From positions 27,943,501-28,007,500 of the forward strand of contig CM053140.1 in the NCBI GenBank assembly GCA_028571685.1: a stretch of 64,000 bases of DNA. Direction: 5' to 3'. Shown here one piece after another: positions 50,380-60,480 of the stretch. Under the pieces are notes generated by a model, which was not told the origin of the DNA, did not search any database, and saw only the letters and a list, made by a program, of their open reading frames with translations. The DNA is from Heterohyrax brucei. Lineage: Eukaryota; Chordata; Mammalia; Hyracoidea; Procaviidae. Within the stretch, counting starts at the first letter, position 1, and each line of letters starts with the position of its first letter. Both the position numbers and the translations under genes were made by a program.

Positions 50380-52660
50380 TTCCCTTCATTAAAGTTCTCC
50401 CAGATGTTCCCTTCCAAGCTGCCCTGTGGAATGTGAGAGAAGCAGGATTCAATAGAGGAGATGTTAGGCGGTTCCTGGGAAGCCCACTGAGGAACAAAGC
50501 TGGTGAAGACCACAATAAAGGCAGGCCAGCAGGTCCAAAGGAGAATGCTCTCTCTGCTCACATTGTTAGGAGTATTTGGGATGTGCCGGGTGTCGCCAAG
50601 AAACTGGACTTTTCTTTGGAACCGGTGTACACCTCACCTTAGGGAGGCCCCGTCAATTTTGTCCTCTGCCCTGTTTCTGCGCCTCCCTGGCTGCCTCCTT
50701 TGCTTTTGGAGACCTAGGTGCTGCCATCTTGATTCTTCATTGTCTCTCTTCCCCTCTTTATCCCACCAGTCAACCTGTCCCCTCAGCCCCAACCTACACA
50801 TTTCTCTTTATCCATGTGGCTGCCACCAACCACTGTCCTACCTCCTCTCAGGACTTCCTGTACCCCTCCAGACAAATGCCCGTGGGTTATCCTCACAGCA
50901 GTTGAGAGATGTTGGTAGAAGACAAATCCAGTCTCAAGCATCTCTCTCTTTCCGGGCTTACTATTGCCTTGTGGAGACTCAAGCATGGAAATTTGCTGAG
51001 AAGACCCTGCATGGTATAGAACCCATGATCATACCTGAAACAACAGCTGCTGCCTTTTGCCACCATGCCCCCTGCTTCATGGAGTTCCCCCATGTCACAT
51101 GGGTTCCCCCCTGCCACATGGGGTACCCCCTTGCCCTAGGGCCTTTGTGCTTGGATATCTGTTTGCCAGAAGCACCCTCCCACCTGGCCCTGGCCCTCAT
51201 ACTCAAGTTCTCGATTCTAAAGACTCCTCCTCAGCAGAGACATCCCAGCCTGGCCCCCTCGAATCCACCCAGCAACCCTTGTGACACTTGTTCTACTTCT
51301 TGTACCTTCCCTGCTGTCAGCACCCTTACATTTGATTGATAATTTTGGCCTCATTTGACATAATCATGTAAACTCCACCAGGACAACTCTTGAGGGTTTC
51401 TCATAGGATCTGGCACAGAGCAGGTGGTAGGAATATTTTGCTTGGGTGTCTCGCAAGTCCTGCCTGAACCCCCAAACCACCCTCCTTCCAGGTCCCCCAG
51501 TCTCAGTATCATCCTTCACAGTCTATTCCCATGTGGGGTATGGCCATGTCCCTATGTTGCTTAGGTCCACCCCTGTGGCTCCTTGTTGCCTGAGGATAGC
51601 ACCTAATTCCCCCCTGCTTGCCATGCTGGCTGACCTAGTGGCCCCTTCCTTGCTGCTTCCCCCCACCCTTCAGTCTGAAGCTATGAGGACTCCCCCTTCC
51701 TCACTTTTTAACCCCAGTGGCCCAACATTCTGATCTTTGTGACCATCGCTCTTTCAGCTTGGGATGTGAGTGGACTGGAGAGGATCCTCCGTAGCACCCT
51801 GCACCTGACACCTTCTTCCTCCCTTGACATAGCCCTGGTTTGGTCTGACATTGACTGGTGTGGCTCCGGGAAGGTTGAGCAGCACAACTCTGGCCTCTCC
51901 CAGACTTGGTAGAATTTATTAGGGGGAGAGGCGTGTCCTGCCCACTGGGGTTGCTGTACGCCATTTGTTACCACAGCAACTGAGCCTTCCAGAGATATGG
52001 AAAGAGATGGTTTCCTTAGGTTGTGGCTTGATGTCCTGAACCGCGCTGTGGTTGAAGCCCACCCTGCCCCTTGGTTTTTGGCTTAAACCAGTTTGTGTTG
52101 GGCCTCTTGGAACTGAAAAGTCCTCAGGGAGCCATTTCTGTCTCTCCCTTCCTCCAAGACCGAGGCGCCCTAAGAGCAATGTTTTTAATTTTTTACTATT
52201 GCGTGTCTAGCAAACTAGTTCTTAAAGCACCAGTGACCAGCCCAGGGCTAGGCCTACAGTGGACAGTTTGTAAAGATGGAATGAAAGATACCGGGTGATC
52301 AGAGTACCAACCACGTTGTGGTCACGTCAAGGTGGGAGAGGCAGTCCCTTCCAGCCAGGTGGTAAAATGTGGACTACAAAGAGGAGCAGGGAGATAAGCT
52401 GGGCTTTGAGGAATGGGTAGAACCTGGGGAGAAGGGAGGGTATCCTAGATGGAGGCGAAAAGCTGTGTGTGTGTGCCTCTGTGTGTGTGTCTGTAAGCGC
52501 GTGCGTGTACGTGGAAAAACAAAGTCTGATCACATTACCTACCCTTTTGAGGGCTTTGTTCATTGAGTCAGGAAGCCTGTGTGGCCCTTATTCCTCCTGC
52601 CCACCTCTCCCTCCACTCTCTCCTCCAGCCACATGGGGCTCCAGGCAGTTGCTACTGCCA
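50380..52660. other. Intergenic stretch, mostly unassigned
   Basis: An L2-like piece lies at about 51340-51440 ('taaactccaccaggacaactcttgagg... ctggcacagagcaggtgg'). A TG-rich imperfect microsatellite lies at 52463-52510. The rest looks unique. A long frame at 50503-51339 has no protein-like features. Confidence 0.4.
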
Positions 52661-52664
52661 TAAT

Positions 52665-52965
52665 GCATACCTCAGGGCCTTTGCATGTTTGTGCCTTCTG
52701 ACTGGACTGTTCCTGCCCTAGAGCGTCTGGCTCCGCCCTTGATTAATTTCTACATTTGGTGTTACCTCCTCAGTGAGGTCCCTCCCACATCTCCCTCTAA
52801 TCAGCTGTTTCAGCTCATTCCCTGCTGAATCTTTCTCCTTCATTTACTTGTTTATGGGCTCATTGCCCATCTCTTCCCCCAGAATGGATGCCCTGTGAGG
52901 ACAGGTTAGGCCAGGCCAAGTCTTGGCTCCAGCATCCTTTACATGAAGATGACAAGAGACCAAGG
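52665..52965 (-). repeat. L2-like LINE remnant
   Basis: 'cctcagggcctttgcatgtttgtgcc' and 'gtgttacctcctcagtgaggtccctccc' are in antisense L2 order. Confidence 0.55.
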
Positions 52966-53058
52966 GCATCTGGGTGCCAAGTGAAGACCTTCAGCCTCCT
53001 TTGTCCAGTAATTCCCAGCTCTCCACATTTCTAAACCACTCTGGATTCCTCCACAGTG

Positions 53059-53081
53059 TTCTGGAATGTTCCAGAATGTTC
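53059..53081 (+). promoter_or_regulatory. Heat-shock-element-like site, five perfect units
   Basis: TTC and GAA alternate five times with exactly two bases between (TTC at 53059, GAA 53064, TTC 53069, GAA 53074, TTC 53079), matching the HSF1 consensus. No gene start is near, so function is unknown. Confidence 0.55.
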
Positions 53082-53644
53082 TACAACAGGGGCAGAGGGG
53101 GGGCATGCAATATTGTAGTCTCCTTTGGAATCTCAGGAGAGAGAAGGCCCTTTGCCTCCATCTGCGGCAATGCAGACTCCTTCCAGGGGCAATGGTGAGT
53201 AGATGTGACCTTGTGGCTGATCTCTGACTTGATGCTCCTTTTTGACACTATTTCCTTGTTTGTCCCCTTAGCACTGCAAGCTAGCTGTCTTGTAGTCCCT
53301 CTTCATCCTTCCTCCTGGGCTCCACAGAGCCTTGATGAAGGGTGGGCGTCGGCATCATGGCAACAGGCAGGAGCACCCCTGTGTCCGGGTAGCACAGAGT
53401 TGTCATGGCAACCACACTTCCTGGTTCCCTGGTGACAGGCCTGAGTTCTGAGCCCAGGGGTAGAAATTCACTAGGAAAGAGAAGGAGGCATGTGGTGCCC
53501 AGTCTTTGTGACAGAAAATGCTTGGAAGGAAAGTGGGAGACTCAGGACTCCTTGCTGAGTGTCAGACCTGAACAGGGGAGGAGGAGGAGGCAGAGACCCT
53601 AGGAGTCCTGTACCCCCAGGCCCCATAGCAGCCCTCACACAGCT

Positions 53645-53770
53645 CCTGGCCTTCTCTCTCCTCAGGGTTCTCACAAGGGCTGTTCCCTCTATCTGGAATG
53701 ACCTTCTCTCTTTCTGCACCACTTCCCCTACCTCCCAGTTCAGTTTGATTCCCTTCCCCTAAAGTCAGTA
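53645..53770 (-). repeat. L2-like LINE remnant
   Basis: 'gggctgttccctctatctggaatgaccttctctc' follows the antisense L2 pattern. Confidence 0.45.
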
Positions 53771-54061
53771 AACCCCAACTCGAGCCTTTATCATGTTGAC
53801 AATTAAGTTATTGCTTGTTTGCTTGTGTGATGATTGGTTTAATAAATGTTCTTCTACCAGATGCGACGCACTAGCCGTCTCCGTCACAGCTGCGTCCCAC
53901 ACCCTGAGGAGGCTCTCCATACATCTTTGTCAACACGCTGCCTCCTGGCCCCTCCTTTCACACTTCACCTCCCAAAATGTGACCTCCTTTCTGTCCCTTA
54001 AGCCCACCAAGCTCTTTCTGGTGCCAGGCTTAGGCCCACCATGTTACTTCCTCCTGAAATT

Positions 54062-54099
54062 TTCTGGAACATTCTGGACTTCTCCACAATGTTCTGGAA
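54062..54099 (+). promoter_or_regulatory. Heat-shock-element-like site, three perfect units plus decayed ones
   Basis: TTC-2-GAA-2-TTC (54062-54074) is followed by a near unit (GAC) and, 18 nt on, by TTC-2-GAA at 54092-54099. Confidence 0.45.
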
Positions 54100-54282
54100 T
54101 ACCCTGGAATATCCTAGAGTAGTCTCTCCCTGAAACATCCTAGAACAGTTTAACCCCTGCTCTTACTAAGGCTCAGATATGGCCTCCACAGAGAGACTCT
54201 TTCTGACCCCCTGACTAAAGCAACTCCTCTCTTACTCTCTGCCTAGCCATTATTGCTGTTTAGATAGGCTTTGGCCACTTAT

Positions 54283-54328
54283 TGGTCCATGAATCAGATC
54301 CAACTCGACGGCACTTGGCTTTGGCTGG
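54283..54328 (+). repeat. AfroSINE tail fragment
   Basis: 'atgaatcagatccaactcgacggcacttggctttgg' is the 3' tail only. Confidence 0.65.
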
Positions 54329-54364
54329 TCTTAGTTTTATCTTCCTCATTAGCATATATAAAAG

Positions 54365-54377
54365 TTCCAGAATATTC
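54365..54377 (+). promoter_or_regulatory. Heat-shock-element-like site, three perfect units
   Basis: TTCcaGAAtaTTC fits the trimeric HSF1 consensus. It is the third such site within 1.3 kb. Confidence 0.45.
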
Positions 54378-54433
54378 TAGGACATGAGGGCAGGTATTTT
54401 GTCTGACAGGCTTACACCCACATCCACTTTCCC

Positions 54434-54634
54434 ATGTTGTTGTGTGCAGTTCAGTAGATTCTGACTCATAGGGACTGAATGGGACACAGTCAATCTGCTC
54501 CACAGGGTTTCCTAAGGTTCCTGAATGGAAGTACATCATCACATCTTTTCTGCCCCAGAGCCACTGGTGGTTTTGAGCTGCCAACATTTAGGATAGTGGC
54601 TAAGTGTGTAACCACTGCGCCACCAGGATTCCTT
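54434..54634 (-). repeat. AfroSINE, antisense
   Basis: 'gttgttgtgtgcagttcagtagattctgactc' to 'gtgtaaccactgcgccaccaggattcc'. Both ends are recognisable. Confidence 0.85.
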
Positions 54635-54779
54635 CCCCAGTAGTGTGACTGAACGGAGGGAAGAAGCAAAGTGGGCAGGGAGGTGGTGATGAGTTCTGGG
54701 GAGCCTTGGGTGAGTTACTTAACCTCTTAACCTCTCTGAGGATCTTTCTTTTCAACTGAGATATCACTTACAAAGCCAT

Positions 54780-55205
54780 CCCCATCTGTCAGTTTGTGGT
54801 ACTGTGATGGCTTGCATGTCACTTTGATGCTAGAAAATATCCTACTGGTATTTCAGATATCGGCAGGGTCACCCATGGTGGACAGCTTCCAGACTAAAAC
54901 AAAGAAGAAGGACTTGGTGATCTACTGCTAAAAGTCAGCCAATGAAAACCCTATGGATCACATGAGAATACGTTATCAACTTTCTGTGGACATGTCTTCA
55001 GGAGGGATCAGTTGCTGGAAGGGGACATTGTGCTTGGTGAAGTAGAAAGCCACCAAGGACAAAGGAGACCCTGGGTAAGGTGGGTTGGCACAATAGCCAC
55101 AACAATGGACTGGGACATACCAGTGATTGTGAGGATGACACAAGACTGACCAGGCCATGTTTTGTTTTGTTGTACATGGGGTCATCATGAGTTGGAATGT
55201 ATTCA
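54780..55205 (+). mobile_element. RTE fragment, 5' and 3' parts joined
   Basis: 'catctgtcagtttgtggtactgtgatggcttgc... ggcagggtcacccatggtggacag' (5' region) is followed at about 54960 by 'tgtggacatgtcttcaggagggatcagttgctgg' (3' region) and the tail 'gtcatcatgagttggaatg'. The middle is deleted. Confidence 0.75.
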
Positions 55206-55384
55206 GGGACAGATAGTTGTCTATCTGTCTCTGTCCCTGAGCTGTCATGAGTACTGCACACTGTTTCATCCTGGCCTCTGCTCCATTTGGAAAGGACAGT
55301 CTAAAGATGGGAAACTGAGGCTCAGTGTACTGGAGCCTTGCAGCTTATAAGAAGAGGAAGAGGTATCAAGCGCGATAACATGAT

Positions 55385-55592
55385 GTTGTTGGCTGTTGTT
55401 CTTTGTTGTCGTGCAGTCCACTCTGACTCGTGGCAACCCTGTGTGTCAGAATAGAATTGCTCCATAGGATTTTCAAAACTGCAACCTTTTAGAAGTAGAT
55501 CGTCAGGCCTGCCTTCTGTGGCACCCATGAGTGGGTTCGAGCCCTCTGGCTAGTAGTTGATGTTTAACCATTTGTGCCACCCAGGAGTGCCT
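55385..55592 (-). repeat. AfroSINE, antisense
   Basis: 'gttgtcgtgcagtccactctgactcgtgg' to 'taaccatttgtgccacccaggagtgcc'. Confidence 0.88.
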
Positions 55593-55602
55593 GATAATAT
55601 GA

Positions 55603-55807
55603 TGTTGCTGTGTGCTGTCGAATTCATTCCAACTCATAAGACCTTATAGAATAGAGTAGAACTGACCCATAGTCTTTCCTAGGCTATAATATTTATGGGA
55701 GCAAATTACCAGGTCTTCTGTGTGACTATTTTGGAGTGACTATTAGGTTTGAACTGACGACGTTTTGGTGAACAGCTGAGCACTCTAACCATCGTACCAG
55801 AGCTCTG
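55603..55807 (-). repeat. AfroSINE, antisense
   Basis: It follows the previous copy almost directly: 'gtgtgctgtcgaattcattccaactc' to 'ctctaaccatcgtaccagagctctg'. Confidence 0.82.
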
Positions 55808-56445
55808 ATAAAGTGGTAGCACACACACACTAAATGTTGACCTACCCACCTTTTAGTGAAGGAAAAAGGGGATACTAGGAGCTTATCAGCCCTTTCTCCC
55901 TGGCTGCTCCGTGGAAGATACTAGTGGAGTAGAGGCTGCCAGAAGGTGAGACATCACTTCGGGTCACTGATTTTCTTCTCCGTAACACCTGGGAGTTGAC
56001 ATGAGGCCCTCTGAACTCCACCTGAGGCCATGAGCCCCACAGCTGGAGTGGAGCTGGGGAACAGCTGGTGAGGCCCCCTAGCTTGGGGAGATTTGTGCCA
56101 GCTGCAGGCCAGATGGCAGCTGGTCTTATGTGGTCTGCCAGACCACAGGTCAGCAGTATTGGACAAGGGGTACAGTGGAGTCCAGCAACCTATGTGTGTT
56201 GTCTGCATCCTGTTTCTCCCCACTGCAGTGCTGGCTGTTGATTTGGTCCAGAGGTTGAGCCAAGAGGCCCGTGGCGGTGGTGGGGGGAATCCCACATCCC
56301 ATCTGCCAGCATCTCCTGGGAGCTCCACCTGCCAAGTTTGTCCCAAAGAGGACTACTCCTAGCTCCTCTCTGGCTAAGAGCACCCTGGGGAAACAGCTCT
56401 TGTCATTGCTGGCCTGGATTATTTATCTCTTAACTCAGCTCCCCA
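55808..56445. other. Intergenic stretch with nothing recognised
   Basis: A short (CA) run at 55821-55831, then unique-looking GC-moderate DNA. The frame at 55954-56346 (minus) has no recognisable protein features. Confidence 0.4.
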
Positions 56446-56446
56446 A

Positions 56447-56778
56447 GGGGCAGTGGTGGTTCAGTGATAGAATTCTTGCCTTCCATGAGGGAGATCTGAA
56501 TTTGATTCCCAGGCAATGCACCTCATACACAGCCATCACCCATCTGTCAGTGTAGGCTTGTGTGTTGCTATGATGCTCAACAGATTTCAATGGAGCTTCC
56601 AGACTAAGACTAGGAAGAAAGGTCTGGCAATTGACTTCTGAAAATCAGCCCATGAAAATACTAGTTCGCAATGGCTCAATCCACAACTGATCATAATGAT
56701 GGCACACAATTGGGGAGCATTTTGTTCTGTTGTGTGTATGGGGCTGCCACGTGTCAGGGGCCAACATCACAGCAGCCA
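56447..56778 (+). repeat. tRNA-Gly-headed SINE, sense, best-kept copy
   Basis: The head 'ggggcagtggtggttcagtg' then 'atagaattcttgccttcc' and 'gatttgattcccaggcaatgca' (as split phrases) matches tRNA-Gly-GCC with both promoter boxes. The RTE-like body and the tail 'gtcaggggccaacatcacagcagc' follow. Confidence 0.88.
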
Positions 56779-56987
56779 AAAACAACCAGTTGTCATCAAG
56801 TAGATTTCAACTCACAGAGACCCCATGTGTGCAGAGTAGAACTGTATTCCACAGGGTTTTTTTGACTATAATCTTAATGGAAGCAGATTATCAGGTTTTT
56901 CTTCCATGGTGCCGCTGAATGAGTTCTAACAGCTAACCTTCTGTTTGGTTAGCAGTTAAGCACAAATCATTTGCACTATCCAGAGAC
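56779..56987 (-). repeat. AfroSINE, antisense
   Basis: 'accagttgtcatcaagtagatttcaactc' to 'ttaagcacaaatcatttgc'. Confidence 0.85.
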
Positions 56988-57038
56988 TTCTTTATAATAA
57001 TAACTAAAACAAACCACTATCTTTTTGAGGTTAGTAGC

Positions 57039-57482
57039 ATCATGGATTGAATCATTTTTTGCCCCAAAATATGTGTATTAATTTGGTTGGGCCACGATTC
57101 CCAGTACTGTGTGATGTTCCTATATGTGGCGATTGTGTTGGTGAGGCAGGACTCAATCTATAAGATTGTACTGTGCCTTGAGAATCTCTCAGGATGTAAA
57201 AGAAAGACGCTAGCATAGATATTTGGGGACCTCATACCACTAAGAAAGAAATAGTGCTGGGAGTACAGCACATCTTTTGAACTCAGAGTCCCTGGATCTC
57301 AGCCAGAGGAAGATTGATGACCAGGACCTTCCTTCAGAGACACCAGAGAAAGCCTTCCCCTGGAGCTGACACCCAGAATTTGGACTTTTAGCCTACTTTA
57401 CTGTGAGAAAATAAGTTTCTCTTTCTTAAAGTCATCCACTTGTGCTATGTGTCTGTTGTAGCAGCACTAGATGACCAAGACA
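57039..57482 (+). mobile_element. ERVL-MaLR-type solo LTR (fossil) with GTAGC target-site duplication
   Basis: GTAGC flanks both ends (57034-57038 and 57483-57487). The sense signature is 'gattgaatcattttttgcccc... ggccacgattcccagtactgtg' at the start, with 'gagaaaataagtttctctttc' and 'gtagcagcactagatgaccaagaca' at the end. About 444 bp, no internal region. Confidence 0.75.
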
Positions 57483-57516
57483 GTAGCACAGCACAAATCA
57501 TTTGGGCCACATAAAC

Positions 57517-57676
57517 AAAAAACCATTGCTGTTGTGTAGATTCCGACTCACAGTGACCATATAGGACAAGAATAGAACTGCCCCCATAGGGTTTCCAAGG
57601 GGTGCCTAGTAGATTTGAACTGCTGATCTTTTGGTTAGCAGCCATTGCACTTGACCACTAGGCCACCAAGGTTTCC
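57517..57676 (-). repeat. AfroSINE, antisense
   Basis: 'attgctgttgtgtagattccgactcacag' to 'cactaggccaccaaggtttcc'. Confidence 0.85.
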
Positions 57677-57721
57677 ATATGTCTTCTTAATTCAATGCAT
57701 TGCCCTGACTCAGAAAAACTA

Positions 57722-57877
57722 AAATTTGTTTCCCTTGGGTTGATTCCAACTCACAGCGATCCTGTCGGACAGATTAGAACTGCCCTATAGTGTTTCCAAG
57801 GAGCAGCTGATGGATTCACACTGCTGACCTTTTTGTTAGTAGCTGAGGTTTTAACCACTGTGCTACCAGGGCCTCTG
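57722..57877 (-). repeat. AfroSINE, antisense
   Basis: 'gggttgattccaactcacagcgatcctg' to 'ttttaaccactgtgctaccagggcctc'. Confidence 0.85.
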
Positions 57878-57879
57878 AT

Positions 57880-59365
57880 AAAGCTGGCGTCAGTCACATC
57901 CCCTTCTCTCTCAAGGCCCCTGTGCCTCATTTTTCACTGAGGAAACACTGTTTCTTACATGATCTAGAGCAGCCCCTGTTACCCACCACTCCATCTCCTT
58001 CTCTCTGTATCACTTACCTCTCCAGTCACAGTCATGCCCCAGGACCTTTGCACTGACTCTTCCGTGCTGAGTGTTCTTGGAGCACGGTGTGCACACAGCT
58101 GGGAGCCTGACAAGCCTCCGATGACTGTTGCTGCTCTGCTGTGTGTGTCTATGTGTCCAACATGTGGGTTGAATCCGCTGTTTGTGAAGCATATGTGCAC
58201 ATGGACGCCATTATTGGCCATCTGTGTGTGGCGTGTAAGCTGCATGCCTCTAGGGAGCTGGGTTGGATGGCTGCATGTGGTTCATCTGGAAGGAAGGCGG
58301 AAAGGGGAAAGGCTCAGAGATGGTGGGCGGACCAGGACGTGTCCAGGGCTTGCTCCTGCATGCACGCCTTTAGCATTTATTGAGCACTTACTGTGTGTGG
58401 GAAAGATCTGCAGGGCCCTTCAGAAGTTGGTATCTGTGTCATCTTAGCATTTTATACACACAATGTCTGAGCACCTACCGTGTACCCACTCCTCTGCTGA
58501 AGATGATTGGCTGGGCATAGAGTACCTCTTGTTTCCTTTTCTGGGGTCTCCAGCCCATATCCACCCTCTTCTCCCAGCACTGACCTCATAGATGACTTTG
58601 AGTCCTACAGCATCTCAGAGTCCTGCCTGAGGCTGCCCAAGGGAAGGTTTTCTGACTCAGAGGGTAAAAGAATAAATGGGACTCCTTGAGGTAGGACCTT
58701 CCAGGGTGGGGATTCTAGGCTTTCAGTAGGTAGGTTCATGGAATGAGGGACCAACATGCCTGACCAGAGCTGGCCCTATCCCCTGAAGGCCCTCGACTCC
58801 ATGGGCACAGAGGAGGGAAAGAGGGGAAGAGGAGGAAAGGAAAGACACAGAATGGAAGATACAAAGGCAGAACTCAGATGTGGGCCTTGGCTGAAGGTCG
58901 CAAGTGTTTGGGGGCTGGCATTTGGGGTGTCTGAGGTAACTGAGTCTGATAGATTGGGCTTTGGAGATGTAAATGTGGATCTGAAGTATTCACAAGCAGA
59001 ATTTGAGGGAGTAGGAGTTGGAATTTGAGTAGAGGATGGGGAGACAGTTTGAGGGTGGGGTTTTGGGATGTGAAAATCGGAATTGATGGATGTTACAGGA
59101 TGTTTGGGGGGTCTCAGGATGGGAGTTTTCAGGTCTGAGGGTGGAGGGAGGATCCTGAGGGTGGAGGTTCTTAAGTCTGAGACGGGAGGTTTTCTGGTCT
59201 GGGAGCTGGGACTCCCAGATCTGTGATGGGTTCTGTGTGGGTCAAGAGAAGACTGAAATCTGAGGTGTAAGGCCTGGGCCCCAAGTGTCTGAGGGAGGCC
59301 TTGGGAAGGGAGTGAGGCTCCAGCCGGAGGTGATAAGTCAGGCTGAGACTTCCAGGTCTGTGAAG
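57880..59365. other. Intergenic stretch, mostly unassigned
   Basis: A MIR-like phrase (catttattgagcacttactgtgtg) lies at about 58370-58400. 59030-59330 is G-rich with recurring 'gggaggttttctggtctgg' and 'aggtctgagggtggagg' phrases, possibly an old tandem array. No gene is recognised. Confidence 0.4.
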
Positions 59366-59368
59366 GAA

Positions 59369-59556
59369 AGAGGAACACTCGTGGCGCAGCGGTTAAGAGC
59401 ACTGCTGCTAACCAAAGCGTCAGCTGTTGGAACCCACCAGTGCTTCTGTGGGAGAAAGATATGGCTGGCTGCCTGCTTCCGTAAAGATTTACAGCCTTGG
59501 AAACCCTATGGGGCAATTCTATTCCACTATTCTGTCTTACAGGGTAGCTATGAGCA
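59369..59556 (+). repeat. AfroSINE, sense
   Basis: 'aacactcgtggcgcagcggttaagagcac' to 'cttacagggtagctatgag'. The head is close to the consensus. Confidence 0.88.
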
Positions 59557-59663
59557 ATGAGGGAATTTCTGGGTGTGAGGGCACAGAGGGGGACCAGCAT
59601 CTGAGGGCAGAGCTCAGGGACCTGTCCACTTCTGTCCCTAAAGCCCTCTTCCTTCCTCCTCTT

Positions 59664-59832
59664 ACAACCAGCCCTTGGTGTAGTGTTTAAACGCTGTGAC
59701 TGCTAACCAAAAGGCTGGCAATTTGAATGCACCAGGTGCTCCTTGGAAACTCTGTGAAGCAGTTCTACTCTGTACTTAGGGTCGTTATGAGTCGGAATCG
59801 ACTTCAGCACAACCGGCTTTTTGCGTTTTCAC
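59664..59832 (+). repeat. AfroSINE, sense
   Basis: 'ccagcccttggtgtagtgttt' to 'gttatgagtcggaatcgacttcagc'. It lies about 550 bp upstream of the KLHL26 start codon. Confidence 0.88.
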
Positions 59833-60019
59833 CTTCGGAGTTCCCAAGAGGCCTGCCCCTCCCCCTTCCTCTCCCGTGTCTGTTCTAGCCCCGCCCCTGC
59901 TCAGACCCACCACTCACCCCATCCCTTCTCTTTTAGACTAGGCGGCCCACTCCTTCCTTTCTCTACTTGTCCTTTCCACTTCTCACACCTTCCCCACCTG
60001 TCCCCCAACCCTCCCCAAC

Positions 60020-60480
60020 CCTCACCTGTCCTCTGATCCCCTCCCCTCTACAGTCCAGAACCTTCCCTCATCCCACAGACCTGGCCCCACCCATAGCATC
60101 CGACCCCGCCCCAATCCTCGCACCGCCCCCACAGACCCCTCCCCTTCTCAGGCCAGGTCCCGCCTCCCCACATACCGGCCCCGCCCCTTCTCAGGCCAGG
60201 TCCCGCCCCAGTCCTCTCTAGTTCACTGACACCGCCCCCTGCTGATCCACCCGGCCCGCGACATGACAGACTCCGCCCCTTTGCAGCCCCTGCCCCGCCC
60301 CCGCTAGCCGGTCTCAAGTCTACCGTGCGGGTGCGCGCCGCTCCCGTCACTTAAACGCGCGGCAGTGGCGGCGGCGGGGGCGGGAAGATGGCGGAGTCCG
60401 GCGGCAGTGGCGGTGCTGGTGGCGGTGGCGGTGGCTTTGGCTCGGGCCCGGGCGCCGAGCGCCCAAGCAGGTGAGACGCC
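60020..60480 (+). promoter_or_regulatory. KLHL26: KLHL26 CpG promoter with Sp1 boxes and a 43-bp duplication
   Basis: Many CCCCGCCC boxes lie between 60020 and 60305. A block starting ccccttctcaggccaggtcc occurs at 60141 and again at 60184, 24 nt identical. A YY1-type motif AAGATGGCGG (60385-60394) overlaps the start codon. No TATA box is visible. Confidence 0.7.
60388..60470 (+). CDS. KLHL26: KLHL26 first exon (gene continues beyond the window)
   Basis: The ATG opens a 27-codon stretch, MAESGGSGGAGGGGGG then FGSGPGAERPS, ending AG|gtgaga. It matches the human KLHL26 N-terminus (MAESGGSSGGAGG... ERPNSTADKNG) and the gene is the expected neighbour of TMEM59L. The BTB, BACK and six Kelch repeats of the roughly 615-residue protein are not in the window, because intron 1 runs past the right edge. 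KLHL26 is a Kelch-family protein presumed to be a Cullin-3 ubiquitin-ligase adaptor. The glycine tract is coded by alternating GGC/GGT, and the human tract differs in length. Confidence 0.88.

Noticed and set aside
50503-51339. Plus-strand frame of 278 codons
   Set aside because: It is Ser/Leu/Pro/His-rich over a low-stop CT-rich region. No splice structure, no domain and no known syntenic gene here.
52463-52510. Long TG microsatellite with Z-DNA potential
   Set aside because: The TG runs are short and broken (tgtgtgtgtgcctctgtgtg), too imperfect to stand out.
56447-56520. A functional tRNA-Gly gene
   Set aside because: The tRNA-like head is followed directly by SINE body, has mismatches in the stem regions and the same unit recurs at 10143 and 62713, so it is a SINE head.
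58776-59600. Minus-strand frame of 274 codons
   Set aside because: It lies over the C-rich complement of a G-rich degenerate repeat and an AfroSINE, with no domain.
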